Source of the DNA: Telluria antibiotica | GTDB taxonomy: Bacteria > Pseudomonadota > Gammaproteobacteria > Burkholderiales > Burkholderiaceae_D | Reading direction: 5' to 3' | Length of the DNA stretch: 64,000 bases | NCBI RefSeq assembly: GCF_011682055.1 | Contig: NZ_JAAQOM010000004.1 | Span: 258,653-322,652, forward strand | Shown here: piece after piece, positions 9,548 to 20,005 of the stretch | Position numbering within the stretch: the first letter of the stretch is position 1 | How the letters are laid out: every line of letters begins with the position of its first letter | Position numbers and translations under genes: made by a program | Notes under the pieces: generated by a model | What the model saw: the letters and a program-made list of their open reading frames with translations, nothing else | What the model was told of the DNA's origin: nothing | Database searches by the model: none

Positions 9548-9624
9548 TGGTTGCGGGGACAGGATTTGAACCTGTGACCTTCGGGTTATGAGCCCGACGA
9601 GCTGCCAGACTGCTCCACCCCGCG
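9548..9624 (-). tRNA. Initiator tRNA-Met (CAU)
   Basis: The gene is 77 nt with an encoded CCA. The acceptor CGCGGGG faces CCCCGCA, leaving position 1 (C) unpaired with position 72 (A). Together with the three G:C pairs flanking the CAU anticodon loop, this marks an initiator rather than an elongator tRNA. The T-arm TTCAAAT and D-arm are regular. Confidence 0.95.
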
Positions 9625-9637
9625 TCTGATGATTCGC

Positions 9638-9666
9638 ATTATACGCACCTTCGGCACTTTAGGCAA
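9638..9666 (-). promoter_or_regulatory. Sigma-70 promoter of the initiator tRNA
   Basis: On the minus strand a perfect -10 TATAAT (plus-strand 9638-9643) lies 17 bp downstream of TTGCCT (9661-9666). It is about 13 bp from the tRNA 5' end. Confidence 0.7.
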
Positions 9667-9796
9667 TCGCAGTTCTAAGACGCCCCGGTATCGCAGCATA
9701 AGCGCCCTCTGTCGGCGGCGCGAACGGCAGGCGGATTGCGGCACCACGGGTCCGATACAATGGTAAAGTAAGGACAATTCAATTCATCCGTTTCCT

Positions 9797-10381
9797 ATGA
9801 AATTCTGTTCCGAGTGCGCCCACCCGCTCACGGTGTCCGTTCCCGAAGGCGACAACCGTCCCCGTTTCGTGTGCACCCATTGCGGCACCATCCATTACCA
9901 GAACCCGAAGATGGTGATCGGCTCGATTCCCGTGTGGGAACAGGACGGCGAGTTCAAGGTCCTGCTGTGCAAGCGCGCCATCGAGCCGCGCTACGGGTAC
10001 TGGACGCTGCCGGCCGGCTTCATGGAAAACGGCGAGACGACGAGCGCCGCCGCCGCGCGCGAGACGGAAGAGGAAGCGGGGGCCAACGTCGAGCTGGGCC
10101 ATTTGTTCACCTTGCTGAACGTCGTGCACGTGCACCAGGTCCACATGTTCTACCTGGCCCGCCTCGTCGACCTCGATTTCGCGCCCGGCATCGAAAGCCT
10201 GGACGTGCAATTGTTCAGCGAGAGCGAGATCCCGTGGAGCGACCTGGCCTTCCCCACCATCCGCACGACGCTCGAACTGTTCTTCGCCGACCGCGCCCGC
10301 ATCCGTGAACACGGCGGCACCTACGGCTTCCACACGCACGACATCGCCGGGCCCATGCGCGCACCCGTCCAACCCGACTGA
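9797..10381 (+). CDS. NUDIX hydrolase with N-terminal zinc ribbon
   Basis: The protein has 194 residues. A zinc ribbon is formed by C4, C7, C26 and C29, followed by a NUDIX domain with a complete box ([22 protein letters not shown]; the REtEEEaG core is intact). This architecture is that of NudC-like or ADP-ribose-pyrophosphatase-like enzymes that hydrolyse nucleoside diphosphate derivatives; the exact substrate is not predictable. It is the first gene of a co-directional run with aat and bpt; aat starts 14 bp after its stop. Confidence 0.9.
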   Translation: MKFCSECAHPLTVSVPEGDNRPRFVCTHCGTIHYQNPKMVIGSIPVWEQDGEFKVLLCKRAIEPRYGYWTLPAGFMENGETTSAAAARETEEEAGANVELGHLFTLLNVVHVHQVHMFYLARLVDLDFAPGIESLDVQLFSESEIPWSDLAFPTIRTTLELFFADRARIREHGGTYGFHTHDIAGPMRAPVQPD

Positions 10382-10395
10382 CACACCGCACGACC

Positions 10396-11118
10396 ATGAT
10401 TCCCTGGCTCGAGGCCCATACGCCGTTTCCCGACGTGTCCGAAGCGTTGACGACGGACGCACCGGGCCTGCTCGCGGCCGGCGCCGACCTCTCGCCGCAA
10501 CGCCTGCTGCAGGCGTACCGGAACGGCATCTTCCCCTGGTTTTCCGAGGGCCAGCCGATCCTGTGGTGGAGCACCGACCCGCGCATGGTGCTGTACACGG
10601 AACGCTTCAAGGTCAGCGACAGCCTCAAGAAGACGCTGCGCAAGATCGAGCGCAGCCGCCAGGCCGGAGGGCCGTGGGTCGTGCGCTTCGACGGCGCCTT
10701 CGAGGCCGTGATGCGCGCCTGCGCCGCGCCCCGCAAGGACGGGCCGGGCACGTGGATCTCGGAAGACATCATCGCCGGCTACACGGGCCTGCACCGCATG
10801 GGGTATGCACACTCGTCCGAGGTCTGGCTGGACGGCGAACTGGTCGGCGGCGCCTACGGCGTATGCATCGGCCGCATGTTCTACGGCGAATCGATGTTCG
10901 CGCGCGTGTCGGACGCGTCGAAGGTCGCGCTGGCCTACCTCGTCGCCTTCCTGCGCAGCCACGGCGTGACGCTGATCGACTGCCAGCAGGAGACGGGACA
11001 CCTGGCCTCGCTGGGCGCCGTGCCGATCCCGCGCCGCGATTTCCTGCGGCATCTGCGCCACGCAATCGCGGAACCGCCCATCGAACGGTGGGAAATCACG
11101 CCACCGTTGACCACCTAA
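10396..11118 (+). CDS. aat: Leucyl/phenylalanyl-tRNA--protein transferase
   Basis: Transfers Leu or Phe from tRNA to proteins with N-terminal Arg or Lys, creating N-degrons recognised by ClpS/ClpAP. The protein has 240 residues. Family blocks are [38 protein letters not shown], the GxWISxxxxxxYxxLHxxGxAHSxE segment around residue 120, and [19 protein letters not shown]. The ATG at 10396 follows the NUDIX gene. bpt follows 61 bp later, so both bacterial N-degron transferases are adjacent. Confidence 0.97.
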   Translation: MIPWLEAHTPFPDVSEALTTDAPGLLAAGADLSPQRLLQAYRNGIFPWFSEGQPILWWSTDPRMVLYTERFKVSDSLKKTLRKIERSRQAGGPWVVRFDGAFEAVMRACAAPRKDGPGTWISEDIIAGYTGLHRMGYAHSSEVWLDGELVGGAYGVCIGRMFYGESMFARVSDASKVALAYLVAFLRSHGVTLIDCQQETGHLASLGAVPIPRRDFLRHLRHAIAEPPIERWEITPPLTT

Positions 11119-11179
11119 CGGTGCGCGGCGCCGTCTTTGGCTACAATGGGTCATACACACGTCGTTCCGAGAGCCTTGC

Positions 11180-11908
11180 ATGACGCACCTGAATGATCTG
11201 CCATTTTCCACGCTGCAGTTCTATACGACGGCACCGTATCCTTGCAGCTATCTGGACGCACGCCAGGCCCGTTCGCAGGTCGCCACGCCGTCGCACCTGA
11301 TCAATGCGGACGTCTATTCGGAACTCGTGCGCAACGGCTTCCGCCGCAGCGGCATCTTCACGTACCGTCCCTATTGCGACGGCTGCCGCGCCTGCATCCC
11401 CGTGCGCGTGGCCGCGGAACAGTTTGCCCCCAACCGCAGCCAGCGCCGCGCCTGGAAGCGCCACGACGACCTGACGGCGATGGTGGCCAACCTGTCGTTC
11501 TCCGACGAGCACTATGCGCTGTACCTGCGCTACCAGACCACGCGCCACGTGGGCGGCGGCATGGACCAGGACAGCCGCGACCAGTACGCGCAATTCCTGC
11601 TGCAAAGCCGCGTCAACACGCGCCTCGTGGAATTCCGCGAACCGGACGGCACCCTGCGCATGGTGTCGATCATCGACGTGCTGTCCGACGGCCTGTCGTC
11701 CGTCTACACATTCTTCGACCCGGACGTGGCCGGCGCCTCGTACGGTACGTACAACGTGATGTGGCAGATCGGCCAGGCGCGCGAGCTGGAGCTGCCCTAC
11801 GTCTACCTCGGCTACTGGATCGAACAAAGTCCCAAGATGGCCTACAAGATCAATTTCAGGCCGCTGGAAGCGCGTATTGACGGCGCCTGGGGTGTGCTGG
11901 AACATTGA
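11180..11908 (+). CDS. bpt: Aspartate/glutamate leucyltransferase
   Basis: Adds Leu to proteins with N-terminal Asp or Glu, the second entry to the bacterial Leu/N-degron pathway. The protein has 242 residues in the ATE_N/ATE_C arrangement. The N-terminal domain has the Cys cluster (PCSY, then [13 protein letters not shown]). The C-terminal GNAT-like domain contains [21 protein letters not shown] and [24 protein letters not shown]. Bpt rather than eukaryotic-type arginyltransferase is the expected specificity in betaproteobacteria. It probably belongs to one transcription unit with aat. Confidence 0.95.
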   Translation: MTHLNDLPFSTLQFYTTAPYPCSYLDARQARSQVATPSHLINADVYSELVRNGFRRSGIFTYRPYCDGCRACIPVRVAAEQFAPNRSQRRAWKRHDDLTAMVANLSFSDEHYALYLRYQTTRHVGGGMDQDSRDQYAQFLLQSRVNTRLVEFREPDGTLRMVSIIDVLSDGLSSVYTFFDPDVAGASYGTYNVMWQIGQARELELPYVYLGYWIEQSPKMAYKINFRPLEARIDGAWGVLEH

Positions 11909-11985
11909 CGGCCCGCAGGTGGCGATGAAAGTGCGGTATTGCCTCCACACAAGGTAAAATGTCGCGAATTCTGAATTAGGCCACC

Positions 11986-13023
11986 ATGTCCGACAAACTC
12001 CTGTACGCACTCGCCCGCCCGCTGCTGTTCTCCCTCGATCCCGAAACGGCTCACAACCTGACGCTGCCCGCGCTGCGCCGCGCGGCCACGATGGGGCTGA
12101 CGGGCGTCGTCAAGAAGCCGAAGCCGGATCCGCGTACGGTGATGGGCATCACGTTCCCGAACCCGGTGGGTCTCGCCGCCGGCCTCGACAAGGACGGCGC
12201 GTACATCGACGGCCTGGCGGCGCTCGGCTTCGGTTCCATCGAGATCGGCACCGTGACCCCGCGCGCCCAGCCCGGCAACCCGCGTCCGCGCATGTTCCGC
12301 CTGCCGGCCGCGCGCGGCATCATCAACCGCATGGGCTTCAACAACGGCGGCGTCGACGCGTTCGTCGCCAACGTCCAGGCCTCGCGCTTCTACCAGGACC
12401 GCCAGGGCGTGCTGGGCCTGAACATCGGCAAGAATGCCGACACCCCGATCGAACGGGCCGCCGACGACTACGTGGCGTGCCTGCGCAAGGTGTACCCGTA
12501 TGCGAGCTACGTGACCGTCAACATCTCGTCGCCGAACACGAAGAACCTGCGCCAGCTGCAGGGTGCGTCGGAACTGGATGCGCTGCTGTCGCAGCTGAAG
12601 GAAGAGCAGGCGCGCCTGGCCGACAAGTACGGCCACTACGTGCCGCTGGCACTGAAGATCGCGCCGGACGTCGACGGCGACCAGATCCGCAACATCGGCG
12701 CCGCCCTGGTCCGGCACCGCATCGATGGCGTGATCGCCACCAACACGACCTTGGCCCGCCGCGACGTGGAAGGCATGCGCCATGCGGCCGAACAAGGCGG
12801 CCTGTCGGGTGCGCCCGTGTTCGAACAGTCCAACATCGTGATCCGCGCGCTGAAGACGGAAGTGGGCGATGCCGTGCCCATCATCGGCGTCGGGGGCATC
12901 CTGAGCGGACGCGACGCCAAGGCCAAGATCGCGGCCGGCGCGCAACTCGTGCAGCTGTACAGCGGCCTGATCTACCGCGGTCCCGCGCTCGTGCGCGAAT
13001 GCGCGGACGCGCTGCGCGCGTAA
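11986..13023 (+). CDS. pyrD: Dihydroorotate dehydrogenase (quinone), class 2
   Basis: Membrane-associated flavoenzyme that oxidises dihydroorotate to orotate with quinone in pyrimidine synthesis. The protein has 345 residues. The N-terminal amphipathic region that docks to the membrane is present ([20 protein letters not shown]). FMN and active-site blocks are [44 protein letters not shown] with the class 2 catalytic Ser, ATNTTLAR and GVGGI. The gene is convergent with the cysB-type gene; a REP-like repeat begins directly after its stop. Confidence 0.97.
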   Translation: MSDKLLYALARPLLFSLDPETAHNLTLPALRRAATMGLTGVVKKPKPDPRTVMGITFPNPVGLAAGLDKDGAYIDGLAALGFGSIEIGTVTPRAQPGNPRPRMFRLPAARGIINRMGFNNGGVDAFVANVQASRFYQDRQGVLGLNIGKNADTPIERAADDYVACLRKVYPYASYVTVNISSPNTKNLRQLQGASELDALLSQLKEEQARLADKYGHYVPLALKIAPDVDGDQIRNIGAALVRHRIDGVIATNTTLARRDVEGMRHAAEQGGLSGAPVFEQSNIVIRALKTEVGDAVPIIGVGGILSGRDAKAKIAAGAQLVQLYSGLIYRGPALVRECADALRA

Positions 13024-13072
13024 ACGCCAACACACCGCATGCGTTCGCGTGGGCACGGGGTGCCCACCCTAC
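13021..13072. repeat. Dispersed palindromic (REP-like) repeat between pyrD and the cysB-type gene
   Basis: One unit (CGCGTGGGC...GCCCACCCTAC, 13046-13072) is preceded by the associated CGCCAACACACCGC segment that also flanks the copy at 24 kb. The last bases supply the TAG stop of the convergent cysB-type gene (13069-13071), and the first bases overlap the TAA of pyrD. Confidence 0.8.
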
Positions 13073-13994
13073 TCCACGACCGGATGCAGCGCCTTCTCGA
13101 TATCCGACTTCGTGAAACCCTGCGCGAAACGCTCGATGAAGTCGTAGGCATACGCACGCAGGTACGCGCCGCGGCGCACCGCCAGGCGCGTCACGTTTGG
13201 CGCGAACAAATGCGACGACTCGATCGCGCGCAGCCCGCGGTCGCGGCCGTGGTCGAACGCCATCGACGCGACGACGCCGACGCCCATCCCCAATGACACG
13301 TACTGTTTGATGACGTCCGAATCCATCGCCGTCAGCATGATGTCCGGGCTCACGCCGGCGGCGGCGAACGCGGCGTCGATGTGGCTGCGGCCAGTGAAGC
13401 CCACGTCGTACGTGATCAGCGGGAACTCGGCCAGGTCCGACAGCTTGATCGGCGACCGCTGCAGCAGCGGGTGGCCGTCCGGCACGACGACGAGGTGGCT
13501 CCAGCGGTAGCACGGGAACGACACGAGGTCGGGGAACGCGGACAGGCCTTCCGTCGCGATGCCGATGTCGGCGCGGCCCGACAGCACCCACTCGGCGATG
13601 TGTTCCGGTGCGCTCTGCTGCAGGGCGATGCGCACACCGGGGAACGCCGCGCGGAACGCCTGCACGACCTGCGGCAGCGCGTAGCGCGCCTGCGTGTGCG
13701 TGACGGCGACGGTGAGCGTCCCGCTGTCCTGCGCGGCGTATTCGCTGCTGGCCTGCTGCAGGTTCTCGGCCTCGACGAGCAGGCGCTCGATGATCTTCAG
13801 GATGCCCTTGCCCGGGTCCGTGAGCCCGGTGAGGCGCTTGCCGTTGCGCTCGAAGATGACGACGCCCAGCTCGTCCTCCAGTTCGCGGATCTGGCGCGAC
13901 ACGCCCGGCTGCGACGTGAACAGGGCTGTCGCCACGTCCGTCAGGTTGAAATTGCGGCGCGCCGCTTCGCGCACCGATCGCAGCTGCTGGAAAT

Positions 13995-13998
<4 letters not shown>
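13069..13998 (-). CDS. cysB: LysR-type regulator of sulfur assimilation (CysB/Cbl family)
   Basis: Transcription activator that in this family senses N-acetylserine or O-acetylserine and adenosine phosphosulfate and controls sulfate uptake and reduction. The protein has 309 residues: an N-terminal winged helix ([41 protein letters not shown] is the CysB signature; typical LysR proteins lack this wording) and a periplasmic-binding-like effector domain with the [22 protein letters not shown] block. Its ATG overlaps the cysA stop (ATGA), so it closes the cysTWA operon. CysB versus its paralogue Cbl cannot be separated here. Confidence 0.9.
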
Positions 13999-15068
<1,070 letters not shown>

Positions 15069-15069
15069 G

Positions 15070-15987
15070 TCAATGCTCCGTGGTGTGGTCCTGCACGCTG
15101 GCCTTTTGGGCCTGGTGCAGACGCCATTCGATAAAGGTTTTCACGGCCAAGGTGACGAGGGCCAGCAGCGCCAGCAGCGATGCGATCGCGAACGCGGCCG
15201 TGAAGTTGTATTCGTTGTAGAGGATCTCGACCTGCAGCGGCATCGTGTTCGTCTCGCCGCGGATATGGCCGGAAACGACGGACACGGCGCCGAACTCGCC
15301 CATCGCGCGGGCGTTACACAGGATCACGCCGTACAGCAGGCCCCACTTGATGTTCGGCAGCGTGACCTTGCAGAAGGTCTTCCAGCCGGACGCGCCCAGC
15401 ACGAGCGCCGCCTCTTCCTCTTCGCTGCCCTGCGCCTGCATCAGCGGGATCAGTTCGCGGGCGACGAACGGGAACGTGACGAACACGGTCGCCAGCACGA
15501 TGCCCGGCACGGCGAACAGGATCTTGATGTCGTGGTCCATCAGCCACGGACCGAACCAGCCCTGCGAGCCGAACAGCAGCACGTAGATCAGGCCCGCGAT
15601 CACGGGCGACACGGAGAACGGCAGGTCGATCAGCGACAGCAGGATGCTCTTGCCGGGGAAGTCGAACTTGGCGATGGTCCACGCCGCCGCCACGCCGAAC
15701 ACGAGGTTCAGCGGGACGGCGATGCCGGCCGCGATGAACGTCAGCTTGATGGCGGACAGCGCGTCCGCATCGAGCACGGATTCCTTGTACACGTCCCAGC
15801 CCTTCTTCAGGGCTTCGGTGAACACGGCCACGAGCGGCACGAACAGGAACAGCGTGAGGAAGACCAGGGCGATGGCGATCAATGCATAGCGCACCCAGCC
15901 AGGCTCCAGCGTATTGGTTGCCTTGCGCGGCGCGTTCGCGACCACGGCAGCCTTGTCTTTCAGGTGATTGTCGAGGACGGCACTCAT
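15070..15987 (-). CDS. cysW: Sulfate ABC transporter permease CysW
   Basis: Inner-membrane permease of the sulfate/thiosulfate importer. The protein has 305 residues with about six transmembrane segments. The EAA loop is recognisable ([32 protein letters not shown]). [35 protein letters not shown] is characteristic of CysW. The spacing to cysA is 1 bp and to cysT 1 bp, so translation is coupled. Confidence 0.95.
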   Translation of the reverse strand: MSAVLDNHLKDKAAVVANAPRKATNTLEPGWVRYALIAIALVFLTLFLFVPLVAVFTEALKKGWDVYKESVLDADALSAIKLTFIAAGIAVPLNLVFGVAAAWTIAKFDFPGKSILLSLIDLPFSVSPVIAGLIYVLLFGSQGWFGPWLMDHDIKILFAVPGIVLATVFVTFPFVARELIPLMQAQGSEEEEAALVLGASGWKTFCKVTLPNIKWGLLYGVILCNARAMGEFGAVSVVSGHIRGETNTMPLQVEILYNEYNFTAAFAIASLLALLALVTLAVKTFIEWRLHQAQKASVQDHTTEH

Positions 15988-15988
15988 G

Positions 15989-16831
15989 TCACTTCCCCGC
16001 GCGCTTGCGCGCCCAGGCCTGGAGCAGGTTGATGGCGAGCAGGAGGATGAACGACACGATCAGCATCACGACGGCGATCGCGGTGGCGCCCGTGTAGTCG
16101 TACTGCTCCAGCTTGGTGATGATGAACAGCGGCGTGATCTCCGACACCATCGGCATATTGCCGGCGATGAAGATCACGGAACCGTATTCGCCTGTGGCGC
16201 GCGCGAACGCGAGGGCGAAGCCCGTCAGCAGCGCGGGCACGACGCTCGGCAGGATCACGCGGGTGAACGTCTGCCACGGGCTCGCGCCCAGGCTGGCGGC
16301 CGCCTCTTCCAGTTCGCGCTCCGCATCTTCCAGCACGGGCTGCACCGTGCGCACGACGAACGGCAGCCCGATGAACGTCAGCGCGATGACGACGCCCAGC
16401 GGCGTGAACGCGACCTTGATGCCCGCTTTTTCCAGGTACTGGCCGATCCAGCCGTTCGAGGAATACAGCGCCGTCAACGTGATGCCGGCAACGGCGGTGG
16501 GCAGCGCGAACGGCAGGTCGACGAGCGCGTCGACGAAGCGCTTGCCGGGAAACTGGTAGCGCACCAGCACCCACGCGACGATGCCGCCGAACACGACGTT
16601 GATGGCGGCGCCGATCAGCGCGGCGCCGAAGCTCAGCCGGTACGACGCCATCACGCGGTCGGACGTGACGGCGGCCACGAACGCGTCCCAGCTCATCGTG
16701 AACGTCTTGAGGAAGATCGCCGACAGCGGGATCAGCACGATCAGCGCGAGATAGAAAATCGTGAAACCGAGCGACAGCCCGAAGCCGGGAATCACCCGGT
16801 TCGCACTGCTACGCGATAGTAAAGTGGTCAT
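15989..16831 (-). CDS. cysT: Sulfate ABC transporter permease CysT (CysU)
   Basis: Second permease of the sulfate importer. The protein has 280 residues with six transmembrane segments. The EAA loop is [32 protein letters not shown], and [19 protein letters not shown] is typical of CysT. A TTG 36 nt further upstream is in frame, but the ATG at 16831 gives the usual short N-terminus. It is the first gene of the operon. No sulfate-binding protein gene (sbp/cysP), which often precedes cysT, is present here. A shared CysB-like box lies 61 bp upstream. Confidence 0.94.
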   Translation of the reverse strand: MTTLLSRSSANRVIPGFGLSLGFTIFYLALIVLIPLSAIFLKTFTMSWDAFVAAVTSDRVMASYRLSFGAALIGAAINVVFGGIVAWVLVRYQFPGKRFVDALVDLPFALPTAVAGITLTALYSSNGWIGQYLEKAGIKVAFTPLGVVIALTFIGLPFVVRTVQPVLEDAERELEEAAASLGASPWQTFTRVILPSVVPALLTGFALAFARATGEYGSVIFIAGNMPMVSEITPLFIITKLEQYDYTGATAIAVVMLIVSFILLLAINLLQAWARKRAGK

Positions 16832-16891
16832 CGTACGCCTTATTACAATTTCTTCTAACAGAACCAAATAATCTCATCAGAAAGACATATT

Positions 16892-16918
16892 ACAAACGAA
16901 GCATTCCTCATTTGCATA
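16892..16918 (-). promoter_or_regulatory. Putative CysB operator upstream of cysT
   Basis: A 27-bp box (plus-strand pattern ACAAACGA, 5 bases, TTCCT, 1 base, ATTTGC) matches the box upstream of the TSUP gene at 22 of 27 positions and lies at a similar distance from the start codon (61 versus 48 bp). The cotranscribed regulator makes CysB the obvious candidate. The match is seen; the binding is inferred. Confidence 0.6.
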
Positions 16919-16950
16919 GAAGATTCCCGTATTAGCCCACCCCAAAACAG

Positions 16951-16972
16951 AAAGGCGCCTCGCGGCGCCTTT
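16951..16972 (-). terminator. Terminator of the TSUP transporter gene
   Basis: A perfect stem AAGGCGCC / GGCGCCTT with a 4-nt loop is flanked by A- and T-rich sequence on both sides. It follows the TSUP stop (16986) on the minus strand and may act in both directions. Confidence 0.75.
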
Positions 16973-16985
16973 TGCTTGGTTTGGC

Positions 16986-17759
16986 TCAGTGGAGCAGCTT
17001 GACCGCTACCCCCGCCAGCGTCATCGCCAGCAATCCCCGGAGGAACCTCTCCGGCATGGCCCGTGCGGCCCAGGAACCCAGCGTGATCCCGGGCAGCGAG
17101 CCGATCAGCAGCGCCGACAACAGCGCCCAGTTGATCGAGCCCAGCCACCAGTGGCCGACGGCCGCGATCGCGGTCAGCGGCACGGCGTAGGCGATGTCGG
17201 TGCCCGCGACCTCGGCCGGCGTGAGGCGGGGGTACAGCATGACAAGCAAGGTGGCACCGATCGCGCCCGCGCCGATCGACGAAATGGTCACCAGGGTGCC
17301 CAGCACCGCGCCAGACACGACCGTGGCGACGACGAGGCTGCGCCCCTGCAGCTGGCGCGACGGCTTGGCATTGACCCAGGCGAGCATCTTGCCGCGGAAC
17401 AGGATGGCCACGACGGTCAGCAGCACGGACACGGCGATCGAATAACGGATCACCTTCCCGATCGAGGCACCCAGCGGCCCGAAATATTGCAGCGCCAGGG
17501 TGGCGAGCAGCGCCGCCGGCAGCGCGCCGAGGCACAGGCGGCCGACGATGTTCCAGTGCACGGTGCCGCGCGAGCGATGGGTGATGGTGCCGGCGGTTTT
17601 GGTGATCGAGGCGAAGGCAAGGTCGGTGCCGACGGCGACGGACGGCGTGACGCCGAACAGCAAGGTCAACAGCGGCGTCATCAGCGAACCGCCGCCGACG
17701 CCCGTCATGCCGACCAGTAGGCCAACGGCGAATCCCGACAAAATATATGTAATCGACAT
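16986..17759 (-). CDS. TSUP-family (TauE/SafE) sulfite/anion transporter
   Basis: The protein has 257 residues and about eight hydrophobic segments in two repeats, each starting with the family motif: GLLVGMTGVGGGSLMTPLL near the N-terminus and VVSGAVLGTLVTISSIGAGAIGATLL in the middle. The family moves sulfite, sulfoacetate or other organosulfur anions across the inner membrane. It lies just upstream of cysTWA on the same strand but is separated by a terminator, and it has its own copy of the presumed CysB box. This makes a role in sulfur metabolism likely; the substrate is unknown. Confidence 0.88.
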   Translation of the reverse strand: MSITYILSGFAVGLLVGMTGVGGGSLMTPLLTLLFGVTPSVAVGTDLAFASITKTAGTITHRSRGTVHWNIVGRLCLGALPAALLATLALQYFGPLGASIGKVIRYSIAVSVLLTVVAILFRGKMLAWVNAKPSRQLQGRSLVVATVVSGAVLGTLVTISSIGAGAIGATLLVMLYPRLTPAEVAGTDIAYAVPLTAIAAVGHWWLGSINWALLSALLIGSLPGITLGSWAARAMPERFLRGLLAMTLAGVAVKLLH

Positions 17760-17806
17760 GCTTTACCCCCAGGTTGGCTCCAAGGGTAAATGCCCTCAGC
17801 CGTAAA

Positions 17807-17833
17807 ACAAACGATACGTTCCTTATTTGCTTA
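17807..17833 (-). promoter_or_regulatory. Putative CysB operator upstream of the TSUP gene
   Basis: Partner of the box at 16892-16918 (22 of 27 bases identical). The minus-strand reading contains GCAAATAAGGAA and TCGTTTGT, AT-rich half sites like those of CysB-regulated promoters. Confidence 0.6.
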
Positions 17834-17870
17834 TGCGAGACGTGATGTCGGGAATGAATTGGGTGGAACG

Positions 17871-17988
17871 GTGGGCGGAGGCCGCCCACCCTACTGACTG
17901 ATGGGAATTCGTAGGGTGGGCTCCCCTGAGCCCACGCGGACGTCGGCATGACGCAAACGTACGCGTGGGCACGGGGTGCCCACCCTAC
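17871..17988. repeat. Cluster of three REP-like repeat units
   Basis: Three units lie in alternating orientation between the TSUP and peroxiredoxin genes: a short one (GTGGGCGGAGGCCGCCCACC, 17871-17894), an inverted one (GTAGGGTGGGC...GCCCACGCG, 17911-17938) and a full one (17962-17988). The first two are variants in the inner loop. The 17760-18006 gap holds only these and the upstream regulatory box. Confidence 0.8.
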
Positions 17989-18006
17989 GAACAATGCGCA
18001 GTGCGT

Positions 18007-18645
18007 TTATTTGTTCGGCTGCGGGGTGATACGGAGGTAAGGCCTCGGCGCCGTGAACCCTTTCGGATACTTCTGCGCCAGTTGGTCCGGGTCCTGCACG
18101 GTCAGCGGAATGATCACGTCGTCGCCATCCTTCCAGTTGCCCGGCGTCGCCACGGTATAGCCGTCCGTGAGCTGCAGGGCGTCGATCACGCGCAGCACCT
18201 CGTCGAAGTTGCGGCCCGTGCTCATCGGGTACGTGATCATCAGGCGGATCTTCTTGGCCGGATCGATCACGAACAGCGAGCGCACGGTCGCCGTGGCCGA
18301 CTGGTTCGGGTGGATCATGTCGTACAGCTGCGAGACGGATTTGTCCGCGTCCGCGATGATCGGGAAGCCGACGACGGTCTGCTGGGTTTCCTCGATATCC
18401 TTGATCCAGGCCTTGTGCTGCTCGGCCGGGTCGACGGATAGCGCGATCGCCTTCACGTTGCGCTTGTCGAATTCCGGCTTGAGTTTCGCGGTCAGGCCCA
18501 GTTCGGTCGTGCACACGGGCGTGAAGTCGGCGGGATGCGAGAACAGCACGACCCACGAATCGCCCGCCCATTCATGGAAACGGATGCGGCCGATGGTGGA
18601 ATCCTGCTCGAAATCCGGTGCGGTGTCGCCCAGGCGTAAAGTCAT
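18007..18645 (-). CDS. Peroxiredoxin, 1-Cys (Prx6) type
   Basis: Thiol peroxidase that reduces hydrogen peroxide and alkyl hydroperoxides. The protein has 212 residues. The active-site motif FSHPADFTPVCTTE places the peroxidatic Cys at C45; Thr42 and the conserved Arg further on are present. The length and C-terminal domain (YPKGFTAPRPYLRITPQP) are those of the Prx6/AhpC2 group rather than the 2-Cys AhpC group. AAGGAG precedes the ATG. Its location next to the sulfur-uptake genes may be fortuitous. Confidence 0.93.
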   Translation of the reverse strand: MTLRLGDTAPDFEQDSTIGRIRFHEWAGDSWVVLFSHPADFTPVCTTELGLTAKLKPEFDKRNVKAIALSVDPAEQHKAWIKDIEETQQTVVGFPIIADADKSVSQLYDMIHPNQSATATVRSLFVIDPAKKIRLMITYPMSTGRNFDEVLRVIDALQLTDGYTVATPGNWKDGDDVIIPLTVQDPDQLAQKYPKGFTAPRPYLRITPQPNK

Positions 18646-18672
18646 GGTCGTCTCCTTCAGGTTGATGAACGG

Positions 18673-19059
18673 TCAGAAAAAGCGGTTGTACAGCACGACG
18701 GCCCACGTGGCGGACGCCATCGCGATCGCCAGCGCCACGGCGGCGCTGCCCAGGTCCTTGGCGGCCTTCGACAGCGGATGGCGTTCCAGCGACACGCGGT
18801 CGACGACGGCTTCGATGGCCGCATTGATCAGCTCCACGAGCAGCACGAGCCCCAGGACCGCGATCAGCGCCAGCTTCTGGAACGCCGAAATCTTCAGCAC
18901 CAATGCGATGACGGCGGCCGGCACGGCCACCATCACTTCCTGGCGAAACGCATGCTCGTTGCGCCACGCCGTCTGGAACCCCTGGATGGAATAGCGGAAT
19001 GCGCCCGCGATACGGCTCAGGCCGCCCTTACTCTTGAACTCGCTGCTAGGTTGATCCAT
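18673..19059 (-). CDS. dgkA: Diacylglycerol kinase
   Basis: Small integral-membrane kinase that recycles diacylglycerol (from membrane-derived glycan synthesis) to phosphatidic acid. The protein has 128 residues, the family size, with three transmembrane helices. Conserved features are GxxxAxxxExAFRQE around residues 30-42 and the LLVELINAAIEAVVDR catalytic/Mg-binding segment. It lies 27 bp upstream of the peroxiredoxin gene on the same strand. Confidence 0.95.
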   Translation of the reverse strand: MDQPSSEFKSKGGLSRIAGAFRYSIQGFQTAWRNEHAFRQEVMVAVPAAVIALVLKISAFQKLALIAVLGLVLLVELINAAIEAVVDRVSLERHPLSKAAKDLGSAAVALAIAMASATWAVVLYNRFF

Positions 19060-19154
19060 GTAATTTCGGCAATCTGTACAGAATCGCCATTATGCCCACA
19101 CAGCGCCACCCGTGCGCAACACAAACCGATTGCATTACCACTTATTTTCACATT

Positions 19155-19181
19155 GTGGTATAAAGTAGAGAAATATACCGC
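19155..19181. promoter_or_regulatory. Inverted repeat in front of the iclR-type gene
   Basis: GTGGTATA and TATACCGC (7 of 8 complementary) are separated by 11 bp in the AT-rich space between dgkA and the regulator, ending 18 bp before the ATG. It is a plausible autoregulatory operator. Confidence 0.4.
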
Positions 19182-19198
19182 ACTGCACCAACCACATC

Positions 19199-19984
19199 AT
19201 GAAAATGGAAACCCCTGAACCGGCGAAGACTTCCATCCAGGTCATCGAGCGCATGGTGGCCTTGCTCGACGTGCTGGCCATGTATCCCGACCCCGTCAGC
19301 CTGAAAGAGTTGTCGAAGATCTCGGGCCTGCACCCGTCGACGGCACACCGCATCCTGAACGACATGGTCGTGACGCGCTTCGTCGACCGCGTGGAACCCG
19401 GCACGTACCGCCTGGGCATGCGCCTGCTCGAGCTGGGCAACGTGGTCAAGAGCCGGCTCTCCGTGCGCGAGGCCGCCGTCGATCTGATGCGCGCGCTGCA
19501 CAACAAGACCAAGCAGACCGTCAACCTGTCCGTCCGCCAGGGCGACGAGATCGTCTACATCGACCGCGCGTTTTCCGAGCGCTCCGGCATGCAGGTCGTG
19601 CGCGCGATCGGCGGGCGCGGCCCGCTGCACCTGACGTCGACGGGCAAGCTGTTCCTGTCGATCGACGAGCCGAAGGCGATCCGCGCCTACGCGACGCGCA
19701 CCGGCCTCGCGGGCCACAACAAGAACTCGATCACGGATCTGACGCGGCTGGAGCGCGAACTGTCGCTCGTGCGCGCGCGCGGCTATGCGCGCGACAACGA
19801 GGAACTGGAACTGGGCGTGCGCTGCATGGCCGCCGGCATCCACGACGACAGCGGCAAGCTGGTCGCGGGACTGTCGATCTCGGCACCGGCCGACCGCCTG
19901 CAGGATGAATGGCTGGAAGACCTGGTGAACACGGCGGCGCAGATTTCCGCCACGTTGGGTCACCGGGTCGGCGGGACGAGCTGA
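19199..19984 (+). CDS. IclR-family transcriptional regulator
   Basis: The protein has 261 residues. The N-terminal winged helix-turn-helix (KTSIQVIERMVALLDVLAMYPDPVSLKELSKISGLHPSTAHRILNDMV) is followed by the IclR effector domain with RGYARDNEELELGVRCMAAGIHDDSGKLVAGLSISAPADRL. IclR proteins control catabolic or stress genes, often next door, but here the neighbours are dgkA and a cell-wall peptidase, so no target can be proposed except itself. The ATG at 19199 is taken; a second ATG two codons on is possible. Confidence 0.93.
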   Translation: MKMETPEPAKTSIQVIERMVALLDVLAMYPDPVSLKELSKISGLHPSTAHRILNDMVVTRFVDRVEPGTYRLGMRLLELGNVVKSRLSVREAAVDLMRALHNKTKQTVNLSVRQGDEIVYIDRAFSERSGMQVVRAIGGRGPLHLTSTGKLFLSIDEPKAIRAYATRTGLAGHNKNSITDLTRLERELSLVRARGYARDNEELELGVRCMAAGIHDDSGKLVAGLSISAPADRLQDEWLEDLVNTAAQISATLGHRVGGTS

Positions 19985-20005
19985 CCCTCGTCCCGCGGGG
20001 TGTGA

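Noticed and set aside
17871..17988. Possible CRISPR-like cluster of palindromes
   Set aside because: Units alternate in orientation and recur singly elsewhere, which fits REP/BIME elements rather than a CRISPR array.
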